Part shown: piece after piece, positions 1-6,493 of the stretch
How positions within the stretch are numbered: position 1 is the stretch's first letter
How the letters are laid out: each line of letters begins with the position of its first letter
Source of the DNA: DATKIY01 sp035543875
GTDB lineage: Bacteria > Actinomycetota > Actinomycetes > JAHEKZ01
Length of the DNA stretch: 12,548 bases
Reading direction: 5' to 3'
NCBI GenBank assembly: GCA_035543875.1
Contig: DATKIY010000108.1
Span: 1-12,548, forward strand
Notes under the pieces: model-generated
What the model saw: only the letters and a program-made list of their open reading frames with translations
Databases searched by the model: none
Told to the model about the DNA's origin: nothing
Program-made: the position numbers and the translations under genes

Positions 1-50
1 GAATCCCCACGCACCACGCCTACTGCTGGATTACTGCCAGCCTCGTACTG

Positions 51-1799
51 CTATGAGACCCACAGCACGCCATACGGCCACGAGCCATACGGCGCCCACA
101 TTCCCGGATAGGTACCGTGCACATTCGAGCCGGCCATGCGCTGCGACTTGGTGAACAGCGTCGGGATCACCGCGCCATCCTTCATGATCTCAGCGTTAAG
201 CGCGTTCCACATTTGCGCTTGCTTGGTCAGGTCGATCTCGTTGAGCGCGGCGTCGATCTCATCGTCGACCTTTGGGTTGTCGTATCGAGACAGGTTCCAA
301 CCGCCGTCACTAGCAAACAATGGCGGAATAATCGTGGAGGCGTTGCTCCAGTCAGGTCCCCATCCTCCGGCCATCAGCTCGCCGGCCTTGTCCGGGTCGA
401 ACACGATGCCGTAGTACTGGCCCGGGTCGATCGGGTTGGCCGTGACCTTGATCCCTGCCTTGGCCTCCGCCTGTACCAGCGCACCAGCTGCCTTGTCGGC
501 GTCTGGGTTGGTGGAGTAGTCGAACTGCAACTCTGGCATGGGCTCACCCGACTGCTGGATCAGCTGCTTCGCGTACTCGGGGTCACCCGTGTCGGGGATC
601 GACTGACCGAGCAGGCTGTCCCACAGCTGAGTTGGCTCGTACCCAAGGAAGTTGCTCTTGATGACACCGTCGGCGAGGTCACCGGCATAGTCACCACCGT
701 AAATCGTGCGTCGTTCCGCACGGTTTAACGCGACCATGATCGCCTGGCGCTGCAACGGGTTCGAGACCTTGTTGGTGTCGATCGCGATGTAGCTCGAGTA
801 CGGGTCGAGGTAGTTGAATGCCCGATCCGCGTACTGCGGGTTAGAGAACACCTGGTTGAGCACGTTCGACTGCATGTAGTCGATCCCGATGGCTTCTTGG
901 TCATCACCCTCGTCGGCGATTAACCGCTGGTCGATTGAGTTGGGGTCAATCGAGAACTCATAGTCGATCTCATCCGGGTAGGCCGGACGGATCGGGTCAG
1001 AGGCCTTGTCCCAGTTCTCGTTGCGAACCAGCACGAGCGAACGGCCCTTGTCGTAGCTTTGAATCTTGTACGGGCCAGTGCTGACCATGTGGGTGTCGTA
1101 GTTCTCGCCACCAGTCGCTGGGTCCTGGTCAACAGCCTTGGGCACCGGGCTGAACGCAAGCAGCGTCACCGTCGCGTTGAAGTCGGGAACAGACAGTCCC
1201 AAGTTGAACGTGATGGTCTTGCCACCGTTTGAACAGACGATCGCCTTATCAAAGGCTGCCACGTCGTTGTCCTTCGACGTGTCGTACGGGCCTTTGTACG
1301 CTGAGCTCCCATCCTTGAGCTTGGGGATGTCGAGCATGTCGATCGCGTAGGTCGGTCCTTGGTTAACCACGTCCAGGGCGAACGTGCGCGAAACTCCATA
1401 CTTGATGTCATCACACGTAACCGGTGAGCCGTCTTCGAAGGACACACCATCACGAAGCGTGAACTCCCACGAGGTGGCATCCGAGTTCGGCGTACCTGTG
1501 TCTGTCGCGAGGTCCGGTTGAATCTTCCACCCATCCTCACCTTCCACGAAGGTGTAACTGGTGAGCGTGCGGTTCAGGTATGAGTTGGCGAAGGCGAGAT
1601 CCTCACCCGTGTAGTTGCGCTGCGGGTCAAGATGCAAGATCTTCGACGCCGAAGTGAGCAAGTGGAGCGTCCCTCCCGACTGCGGAGTGCCATCCGACGA
1701 CGTATCTGTGCCATTGTCGCTACCGCCACATGCTGCGAGAAGCAAAGCTCCAACGCCAACAAGGGCAACGGCGCCTAGGCCGTGTTTGGCCTTGCCCAT
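51..1799 (-). CDS. ABC transporter substrate-binding lipoprotein, oligopeptide/dipeptide type (SBP_bac_5 family)
   Basis: This is the extracellular solute receptor of a peptide-type ABC importer. It would be tethered to the outer face of the membrane and hand substrate to OppB/OppC-type permeases. The 582-residue product starts with a short basic n-region, a hydrophobic stretch (about residues 8-21) and a lipobox LLAAC with the lipidated cysteine at residue 24, followed by a Gly/Ser/Asp/Thr-rich linker. The rest has the length and sequence style of family 5 binding proteins, for example the 'WEFTLRDGVSFEDGSPVTCDD' region cut here to WEFTLRDGVSFEDG near residues 111-124. The start is supported by an AGGAGGAG site four bases upstream. 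The OppC-like permease lies 106 bp upstream on the same strand, so the two are probably one operon continuing beyond the left edge. The substrate cannot be predicted: peptides are the family default, but sugars, nickel and other ligands occur. Confidence in the family is high. Confidence 0.95.
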   Translation of the reverse strand: MGKAKHGLGAVALVGVGALLLAACGGSDNGTDTSSDGTPQSGGTLHLLTSASKILHLDPQRNYTGEDLAFANSYLNRTLTSYTFVEGEDGWKIQPDLATDTGTPNSDATSWEFTLRDGVSFEDGSPVTCDDIKYGVSRTFALDVVNQGPTYAIDMLDIPKLKDGSSAYKGPYDTSKDNDVAAFDKAIVCSNGGKTITFNLGLSVPDFNATVTLLAFSPVPKAVDQDPATGGENYDTHMVSTGPYKIQSYDKGRSLVLVRNENWDKASDPIRPAYPDEIDYEFSIDPNSIDQRLIADEGDDQEAIGIDYMQSNVLNQVFSNPQYADRAFNYLDPYSSYIAIDTNKVSNPLQRQAIMVALNRAERRTIYGGDYAGDLADGVIKSNFLGYEPTQLWDSLLGQSIPDTGDPEYAKQLIQQSGEPMPELQFDYSTNPDADKAAGALVQAEAKAGIKVTANPIDPGQYYGIVFDPDKAGELMAGGWGPDWSNASTIIPPLFASDGGWNLSRYDNPKVDDEIDAALNEIDLTKQAQMWNALNAEIMKDGAVIPTLFTKSQRMAGSNVHGTYPGMWAPYGSWPYGVLWVS

Positions 1800-1803
1800 T
1801 GAT

Positions 1804-1811
1804 CTCCTCCT
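1804..1811 (-). promoter_or_regulatory. Strong ribosome-binding site of the substrate-binding protein
   Basis: On the minus strand this reads AGGAGGAG, four bases before the ATG at 1799. It is an almost perfect Shine-Dalgarno sequence and fixes the start at the lipoprotein signal peptide. It lies only eight bases downstream of a stable hairpin, so its accessibility could depend on that structure. Confidence 0.8.
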
Positions 1812-1816
1812 GATCG

Positions 1817-1842
1817 GTGGGCAGGGGACTCCCCCTGCCTAC
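1817..1842 (-). promoter_or_regulatory. Intercistronic hairpin between permease and binding-protein genes
   Basis: The arms GGCAGGGG (1820-1827) and CCCCTGCC (1832-1839) are perfectly complementary around a four-base loop. Two more pairs (1817:1842 and 1818:1841) flank a G:T position. No T-run follows it on the minus strand, so it is not a classical intrinsic terminator. Its place, after the permease and just before the binding-protein ribosome site, suggests a partial terminator or an mRNA processing/stability element that sets different expression for the two genes. The structure is seen in the sequence; the role is inferred. Confidence 0.55.
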
Positions 1843-1905
1843 TCGTCCGGTCGAATCCGACCAGACGCTCGTCGACATGTTTGGCCGACAAAGTTTGCTT
1901 GGTTC

Positions 1906-2955
1906 TCATACGCGACCCGCCCGTGGGTCTAAGGCATCGCGTACGGCGTCACCAAAGATGTTGAAGGCCAGGACCACAAGGAAGAGCAGTGTTCCCGGCA
2001 CAAACAGATAGGTGGGGACAGACGTGTAGTAGGTGACCGACTGTGAAAGCATCTTGCCCCAGGTCACTTCTGGCGGATTGATCCCGACGCCAAGGAACGA
2101 CAACGCCGCCTCCGCCGCAATAAATGTCGGCAGCGCAAGGGTTGCGTATACAAGAATCGGTGCCCACAGATTGGGAATCAGTTCGCGGAAGATGATCCGG
2201 CGGCTGCTCGAACCCATGGCCACAGCCGACTCTACGAACTCTCGTTCGCGCAGACTGATGACCTGGCCGCGAACGATGCGGGCAAGGTAGGGCCAGCCGA
2301 ACAGGCTGAACACCAGAATCAGATAAACGATGCGGGCTGGGTTCCCTTTCGCGATGGGATGCCAGCCACCAAAACTTAGCTCTTCGATGCGGTCCGTTAA
2401 CGGCGTCGATAACGCCAGCAAAAGCAGAAGCAGCGGGAAGGCCAGCAGCAAGTCCATGAACCTGCCGATCACCGTGTCGGTACGCCCACCCAGGTAACCG
2501 GCAATCGTTCCGATAATGACGCCGAGAACCACTACCAACACTGTCGAAATCGTCGCAACGGTCAAGGAGATTCGCGCGCCGTAGAGGAGCATGCCAGCAA
2601 TATCGCGACCGGTTCCCGGCTCAGCGCCCAACGGATGGTTCCAGCTGATACCTGACTGCAGCCAACCGGTAGGAAGCCCACCCGTCGCGTCGTCTAGCAC
2701 AGTCGGGTCAGGCTGGTAGGGGTCGATATTGAATATCCGAACGACAATCGGCGCCGTGAAGGCCAGCAGGCAGATGATCACAATGAAGCTGAGGGCAATC
2801 ATCGCCGTTCGGTCTCGCTTGAGCCGGGCCCATGCCAGTTGGGTGAGCGAACGGCCGGCAATGACATCCGGCTGGTCGGCGCCGACGAGCGTCGAGGTCG
2901 GGGATTCCTCGAGGATTTGCTCTTCGACTGGGCTAGGAAAATGCGGGCTCGACAT
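1906..2955 (-). CDS. ABC transporter permease, OppC/DppC type
   Basis: This is one of the two inner-membrane channel subunits of a peptide/nickel-type importer. The 349-residue protein has an OppC-like N-terminal segment (about 33-73, with the first membrane helix at 51-73). The periplasmic motif HPLGAEPGTGRDI near 107-119 follows, then a BPD_transp_1 core with helices at about 129-153, 163-183, 207-223, 265-288 and 316-337. The cytoplasmic EAA loop that docks on the ATPase is visible at about 239-262 (ESAVAMG, then RELIPNL). The start ATG is preceded by AGGAGG at 2967-2972 with an 11-base gap, slightly long but acceptable. It is the first gene of the minus-strand transport operon, 212 bp after typA, and is followed by the binding protein. 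The partner permease and the ATPases must lie outside the window, probably beyond the left edge. Confidence 0.95.
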   Translation of the reverse strand: MSSPHFPSPVEEQILEESPTSTLVGADQPDVIAGRSLTQLAWARLKRDRTAMIALSFIVIICLLAFTAPIVVRIFNIDPYQPDPTVLDDATGGLPTGWLQSGISWNHPLGAEPGTGRDIAGMLLYGARISLTVATISTVLVVVLGVIIGTIAGYLGGRTDTVIGRFMDLLLAFPLLLLLLALSTPLTDRIEELSFGGWHPIAKGNPARIVYLILVFSLFGWPYLARIVRGQVISLREREFVESAVAMGSSSRRIIFRELIPNLWAPILVYATLALPTFIAAEAALSFLGVGINPPEVTWGKMLSQSVTYYTSVPTYLFVPGTLLFLVVLAFNIFGDAVRDALDPRAGRV

Positions 2956-3045
2956 CGACCGGTTTGCCTCCTAGCTGAGAACTCACCAATACCCATCGGT
3001 AGTCCTGGGCAGCCCCCGGGACGCTCGGAAACCTACGTCATGGAT

Positions 3046-3068
3046 GGCGAGGAGGGAACGCTCCTGCC
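3046..3068 (-). promoter_or_regulatory. Hairpin in the typA-permease spacer
   Basis: The arms pair over eight positions: AGGAG (3050-3054) with CTCCT (3061-3065), and GGC (3046-3048) with GCC (3066-3068). There is one bulged base at 3049 and a six-base loop. It would form in a transcript running towards the permease gene, about 90 bases before its start, so it could be part of a structured leader or of the typA transcript end. No T-run follows. The role is unproven. Confidence 0.35.
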
Positions 3069-3081
3069 AAGTCGCATCCGT

Positions 3082-3105
3082 GGCGTGTCCAAATTGTGAT
3101 ACGCC
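3082..3105. promoter_or_regulatory. Imperfect palindrome, operator-like, in the typA-permease spacer
   Basis: A 24-bp dyad: the outer arms GGCGTGTC (3082-3089) and GATACGCC (3098-3105) match as inverted repeats at 7 of 8 positions around an AT-rich centre CAAATTGT. The symmetry and size fit a site for a dimeric repressor of the transport operon. They also allow an RNA stem in the typA 3' region. I see no convincing -35/-10 pair next to it, so the assignment is tentative. Confidence 0.35.
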
Positions 3106-3107
3106 AA

Positions 3108-3119
3108 GGGGCAAACCCC
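3108..3119 (-). terminator. Possible weak terminator hairpin downstream of typA
   Basis: On the minus strand GGGG-TTTG-CCCC is followed by TT, 49 bases past the typA stop codon. The stem is only four GC pairs and lacks a proper T-tract, so it is at best a weak terminator. No better one exists in the 2956-3167 spacer. Confidence 0.25.
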
Positions 3120-3167
3120 ACTATTTGCGCACACAACCAATCGTGGTGGGTGGGACTGGAGTGACAA

Positions 3168-5042
3168 CTAGTCGCGCTTTGCACGGGCTCGAGTGCGCCC
3201 CCGCTGGGTCTGGTCTAGGACCACCTTGCGAAGCCGAACATGGGCAGGCGTGACCTCGACGCACTCATCCTCGCGACAGAACTCCAGCGCCTGTTCCATG
3301 GACATTTGCTTGTGCGGGATCAGGGGTACCAAGACGTCACCGGATGACTGACGCATGTTGGTCAGCTTCTTTTCCTTGGTGGGGTTGACGTCCATGTCAT
3401 CGGAACGCGAGTTCTCGCCGACAATCATGCCCTCGTATACCTCCGTGCCGGGCCCGACAAACATGGTCCCGCGCTCCTGCAAGTTTGCGAGTGCAAAGCC
3501 TGTCGTAACCCCTCGCCTGTCTGCCACGAGTGAACCCGTCGGCCGCGTGCGCAACTCGCCGTGCCAGGCCTCGTAACGCTCGAACACATGATGAAGCAGC
3601 CCAGTTCCACGCGTCTCCGTCAAGAACTCAGTACGGAACCCGATCAGTCCGCGCGCCGGCACGATGTACTCCATTCGCACCCAACCGGTGCCGTGGTTAA
3701 CCATTTGCTCCATGCGGCCTTTACGCAACGCCATCAACTGAGTGACCACCCCGAGGTAGTCCTCGGGGATGTCGACCGTGAGACGTTCAACGGGCTCGTG
3801 AACCTTGCCGGCGACCTCGCGAGTGACGACCTGAGGTTTGCCGACGGTCAGCTCGAACTCTTCGCGACGCATGAGTTCAACAAGTACGGCCAACTGAAGC
3901 TCGCCTCGGCCTTGCACCTCCCACGTGTCAGGGCGCTCAGTCGGAAGTACCCGAATCGAAACGTTTCCGATGAGTTCGGCTTCCAACCGTGCCTTGACCT
4001 GGCGCGCGGTGAGTTTCTTCCCGCTCTGACCAGCGAGCGGTGCAGTATTTATGCCGATCGTCATCGAGATGGACGGCTCGTCGACGGTGATGACAGGAAG
4101 TGGTCGCGGATCGTCGATATCGGCCAACGTCTCGCCAATGGTGATGTCAGGTATTCCGGCAATCGCGATGATGTCGCCCGGGCTCGCTGATTCGGCCGGC
4201 ACGCGATCGAGTGCTTCCGTGATGAGCATCTCGGTGACTTTGACTCGTTCGATGGTGCCGTCGGCGCGACACCAGGCGACCGACTGACCTTTGTTGATGG
4301 TGCCGTTGTGGACTCGGCAAAGCGCGAGACGGCCAAGGTAAGGGGAGGCGTCGAGGTTCGTGACGTGCGCCTGCAGCGGAGCGCCTTCGGTATAGCTGGG
4401 CGCAGGAATCGTCTCGACGATTGCCTCGAACAGTGGCTCCAGGTTCTCCGATTCCGGCAGTCCACCGTCGTTCGGACGTTCGGTAGAGGCTCGGCCATTT
4501 TTTGCCGATGCGTAGAGAATGGGAAAGTCGATCTGGGACTCGTCAGCGTCCAGATCGAGGAACAGCTCGTAGGTCTCGTCGACTACCTCAGCAATTCGGG
4601 CATCCGGGCGGTCCACCTTGTTGACCACCAAGACGACCGGCAGACGTTTCTGGAGCGCCTTGCGAAGGACGAAGCGGGTCTGTGGAAGCGGGCCCTCACT
4701 GGCATCGACCAACAGCAAGATTCCATCGACCATCTCTAAGCCTCGCTCGACCTCACCACCAAAGTCGGCGTGTCCAGGAGTATCGATGATGTTGAGAGTG
4801 ACCTTCTGGCCGCTCGGCATCTCGTGAAGCACTGCGGTGTTCTTCGCCAGGATGGTGATGCCCTTTTCGCGCTCCAGGTCCATCGAGTCCATGACGCGGT
4901 CGGCGATATCAGCGTTTTCCCGGAAGGCGCCGGACTGCCACAGCATCGCGTCGACCAGCGTGGTTTTGCCGTGGTCGACGTGCGCGACGATTGCCACGTT
5001 ACGAAGATCATCACGACGGGCGTTGGCTACAGGGCTGGTCAT
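3168..5042 (-). CDS. typA: Translational GTPase TypA/BipA
   Basis: This is a ribosome-binding GTPase of the EF-G/LepA class. In studied bacteria it aids 50S assembly and growth under stress or cold. At 624 residues it has the usual family length. The G-domain motifs are all intact: G1 AHVDHGKTT (20-28), switch I with DLEREKGITI (55-64), G3 DTPGH (87-91), G4 NKVD (141-144) and G5 SAK (179-181). Later segments match the family's domain II, domains III/V and C-terminal domain, for example GRGELQLAVLVELMRREEFE and PARGLIGFRTEFLTETRGTG. The start is set by the N-terminal MTSPVANARRDDLRNVAIVAHVD alignment cut here to MTSPVANARRDDLRN. No strong Shine-Dalgarno precedes it. It is divergent from the small gene at 5276 and lies upstream of the peptide-transport genes on the same strand, but a 212-bp spacer makes a shared transcript uncertain. 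Confidence 0.97.
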   Translation of the reverse strand: MTSPVANARRDDLRNVAIVAHVDHGKTTLVDAMLWQSGAFRENADIADRVMDSMDLEREKGITILAKNTAVLHEMPSGQKVTLNIIDTPGHADFGGEVERGLEMVDGILLLVDASEGPLPQTRFVLRKALQKRLPVVLVVNKVDRPDARIAEVVDETYELFLDLDADESQIDFPILYASAKNGRASTERPNDGGLPESENLEPLFEAIVETIPAPSYTEGAPLQAHVTNLDASPYLGRLALCRVHNGTINKGQSVAWCRADGTIERVKVTEMLITEALDRVPAESASPGDIIAIAGIPDITIGETLADIDDPRPLPVITVDEPSISMTIGINTAPLAGQSGKKLTARQVKARLEAELIGNVSIRVLPTERPDTWEVQGRGELQLAVLVELMRREEFELTVGKPQVVTREVAGKVHEPVERLTVDIPEDYLGVVTQLMALRKGRMEQMVNHGTGWVRMEYIVPARGLIGFRTEFLTETRGTGLLHHVFERYEAWHGELRTRPTGSLVADRRGVTTGFALANLQERGTMFVGPGTEVYEGMIVGENSRSDDMDVNPTKEKKLTNMRQSSGDVLVPLIPHKQMSMEQALEFCREDECVEVTPAHVRLRKVVLDQTQRGRTRARAKRD

Positions 5043-5114
5043 GGGCGTGCGGACTCGCTCTCAAGGTTTGTGCAGGTGTAATGCCGGGCTGAGAAGCCGA
5101 AACGGCGTAAAGCC

Positions 5115-5144
5115 ATCCTACGGGCCGGGCCACCATTCACCGAA
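5115..5144 (-). promoter_or_regulatory. Candidate typA promoter
   Basis: On the minus strand a TAGGAT box (5115-5120) fits the actinobacterial TANNNT -10 consensus. A weak -35-like TTCGGT (5139-5144) lies 18 bases upstream, giving a leader of roughly 65 nt before typA. A small inverted repeat, CATTC-ACC-GAATG (5134-5146), covers the -35 position. The rest of the 233-bp divergent spacer (5043-5275) holds the AGGAGG of the plus-strand gene and no other clear element. Confidence 0.3.
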
Positions 5145-5275
5145 TGACGCCAACAGGGGCGGGTAGCCGTCACGGGCGGACCCGGCAAAATGATGGGAAG
5201 CCACGGCGGAGACGGAAGTGGCGGCGGCTCGAATCGTCGGACAGACTGCCGAGCGCGACCTAGGAGGACCTTTCC

Positions 5276-5530
5276 ATGCCCGTGCCCCCTCAAGACGTTT
5301 CAGCGGCACGCCGAGCCGCCCGCGACCTGGTTCGGCAGGTGCAGCAGCTGAAGGCCCAGCACGGCGACTCGATTGATATGAGGCGGCTGTTGGCGGATGC
5401 CGAGCGCATCAGCGAGGACCTCGACATCCTCGCCGGACCGCTGGCAGCCGAACCCGCTGAAGCTCCGCCAATCGTCGTGCCCGACCATGACTACCCACCG
5501 GAGTTTTGGCAGGACGCCGACCGCGACTAG
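5276..5530 (+). CDS. Small hypothetical protein, helical N-terminus and acidic tail
   Basis: I do not recognise a named family. The 84-residue product has a charged, probably alpha-helical N-terminal two thirds (about residues 8-55, with heptad-like hydrophobic spacing in RDLVRQVQQLKAQHG and MRRLLADAERISEDLDIL). A proline/alanine linker follows, then an acidic, aromatic tail ending PPEFWQDADRD. There is no signal peptide, membrane helix or cysteine, so it is most likely cytoplasmic. AGGAGG (5262-5267), eight bases before the ATG, supports translation. It lies 80 bp upstream of the succinate dehydrogenase genes on the same strand and diverges from typA. It could be cotranscribed with sdhCAB, but nothing in the sequence assigns it to that complex. 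Confidence 0.75.
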   Translation: MPVPPQDVSAARRAARDLVRQVQQLKAQHGDSIDMRRLLADAERISEDLDILAGPLAAEPAEAPPIVVPDHDYPPEFWQDADRD

Positions 5531-5536
5531 AAATAA

Positions 5537-5549
5537 CCCCGGAGCGGGG
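5537..5549 (+). other. Short GC hairpin between the small gene and sdhC
   Basis: CCCCG-GAG-CGGGG begins six bases after the stop codon of the small gene. The stem has five GC pairs, the loop three bases, and no T-run follows. It might attenuate transcription into sdhC or stabilise the upstream message, but it is short enough to be chance in this GC-rich DNA. Confidence 0.25.
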
Positions 5550-5610
5550 AGGGGCAACCCACCCGACCAGCACCACTGACCACCTGGAAGATCGACAACG
5601 GGAAGGCCCG

Positions 5611-6429
5611 ATGGCCACGAACACGACCACCTCTCGCCTGCCCAACGGTGAACTCGCTCCAGGGCGAGCGCGAATCCCGTTCCGAACCCTCCGCACCGAC
5701 CGGTGGTGGCTGCAGCCAGCGATCACCATGGCGGTGCTTCTCGGCTTCGTCGTCTACGCCACGTGGCGGGCATTTGAGAACGCGTTCTACTACGCGTCTC
5801 CGTATCTGTCCCCTTTCTATTCACCCTGCCTCTCGGCAAACTGCGTACCCGGCACATCCGACGTTGGCCCGTTCGTCGGCGATTGGTGGACACTGTCGCC
5901 GGCGCTACTCATCTTGGTGTTCCCGCTCGGCTTCCGGATGACTTGCTACTACTACCGCAAGGCGTACTACCGGTCGTTCTGGATGTCACCCCCGGCGTGC
6001 GCCGTCGCTGAACCGCACCGCTCCTACACCGGTGAGACGCGTGCGCCGCTAATTCTGCAGAACGCCCACCGCTGGTTCTTCTACGCCGGGTTGGTCTTCA
6101 ATGTGATCCTCACCTACGACGCGATCTTGGGATTTCGAAACAGCGACGGTGAGTGGGGGCACATGGGTCTTGGCACCCTCGTGTTGTTGTCTAACGCCAC
6201 GCTGCTTTGGCTGTACTCGTTGTCCTGTCACTCCTGCCGACACGCTGTCGGCGGACGACTGAAGCACTTCTCGCAACATCCGATTCGCTACCGCGCGTGG
6301 ACTGTGGTGAGCCGCCTGAACACCAGACATCCCATGTTCGCTTGGCTGTCGCTGTTCGGAGTGGCTCTCACTGACTTTTACGTGCGCTGTCTTGCTTCGG
6401 GCGCGTTCACCGATCCGAAGTTCTTCTAA
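5611..6429 (+). CDS. sdhC: Succinate dehydrogenase membrane anchor, mycobacterial Sdh1 type
   Basis: This is the integral membrane subunit that anchors the SdhA-SdhB dimer and passes electrons to quinone. The 272-residue protein has about five membrane helices (34-53, 93-113, 152-174, 186-206, 240-260), as in the single-anchor Sdh1 complexes of actinobacteria rather than the two small SdhC/SdhD proteins of E. coli. Conserved-looking features are the PCLSANC loop (72-78), the aromatic FRMTCYYYRKAYYRSFW segment (108-124), H153 at the start of helix 3, and the C-H-S-C-R-H cluster (206-211). From memory of the literature, the M. smegmatis Sdh1 structure has a membrane-embedded Rieske-type cluster instead of heme; these Cys/His residues are candidate ligands here. 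The start at 5611 is preferred over an in-frame ATG at 5506 because that one overlaps the previous gene, and GGAAGG lies just upstream of 5611. sdhA follows after 64 bp. Confidence 0.9.
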   Translation: MATNTTTSRLPNGELAPGRARIPFRTLRTDRWWLQPAITMAVLLGFVVYATWRAFENAFYYASPYLSPFYSPCLSANCVPGTSDVGPFVGDWWTLSPALLILVFPLGFRMTCYYYRKAYYRSFWMSPPACAVAEPHRSYTGETRAPLILQNAHRWFFYAGLVFNVILTYDAILGFRNSDGEWGHMGLGTLVLLSNATLLWLYSLSCHSCRHAVGGRLKHFSQHPIRYRAWTVVSRLNTRHPMFAWLSLFGVALTDFYVRCLASGAFTDPKFF

Positions 6430-6477
6430 CCGTTGCCTATGCGCTTCTAACAAGTCCAAAGAACCGACAAATCCAAC

Positions 6478-6484
6478 AAGGAGA
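6478..6484 (+). promoter_or_regulatory. Ribosome-binding site that fixes the sdhA start
   Basis: AAGGAGA lies nine bases before the ATG at 6494. The open frame extends upstream to 6392 inside sdhC, but the family N-terminus (a short leader, then the dinucleotide-binding beta strand) and this site both select 6494. Confidence 0.75.
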
Positions 6485-6493
6485 CTTGACCGC

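Noticed and set aside
1..50. Possible start of the next transport gene (OppB) on the minus strand
   Set aside because: GTG codons occur near the edge but the fragment is too short to show a family signature; the small GCTGG/CCAGC stem at 25-41 is also too weak to call a terminator.
117..728. 203-residue plus-strand open frame opposite the binding-protein gene
   Set aside because: It lies fully antisense to a clear lipoprotein gene, has no recognisable domain, and its composition is that of a high-GC shadow frame.
3561..4190. 209-residue plus-strand open frame opposite typA
   Set aside because: It is antisense to an intact, highly conserved GTPase gene and has no motif or ribosome site; a shadow frame.
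5506..5610. In-frame upstream extension of the membrane anchor
   Set aside because: The extension overlaps the end of the small gene, is polar and Pro/Arg/Thr-rich, and has no better ribosome site; 5611 gives the expected N-terminus.
6392..6493. In-frame upstream extension of sdhA
   Set aside because: It would overlap the 3' end of sdhC, and AAGGAGA before 6494 together with the family N-terminus supports the shorter start.
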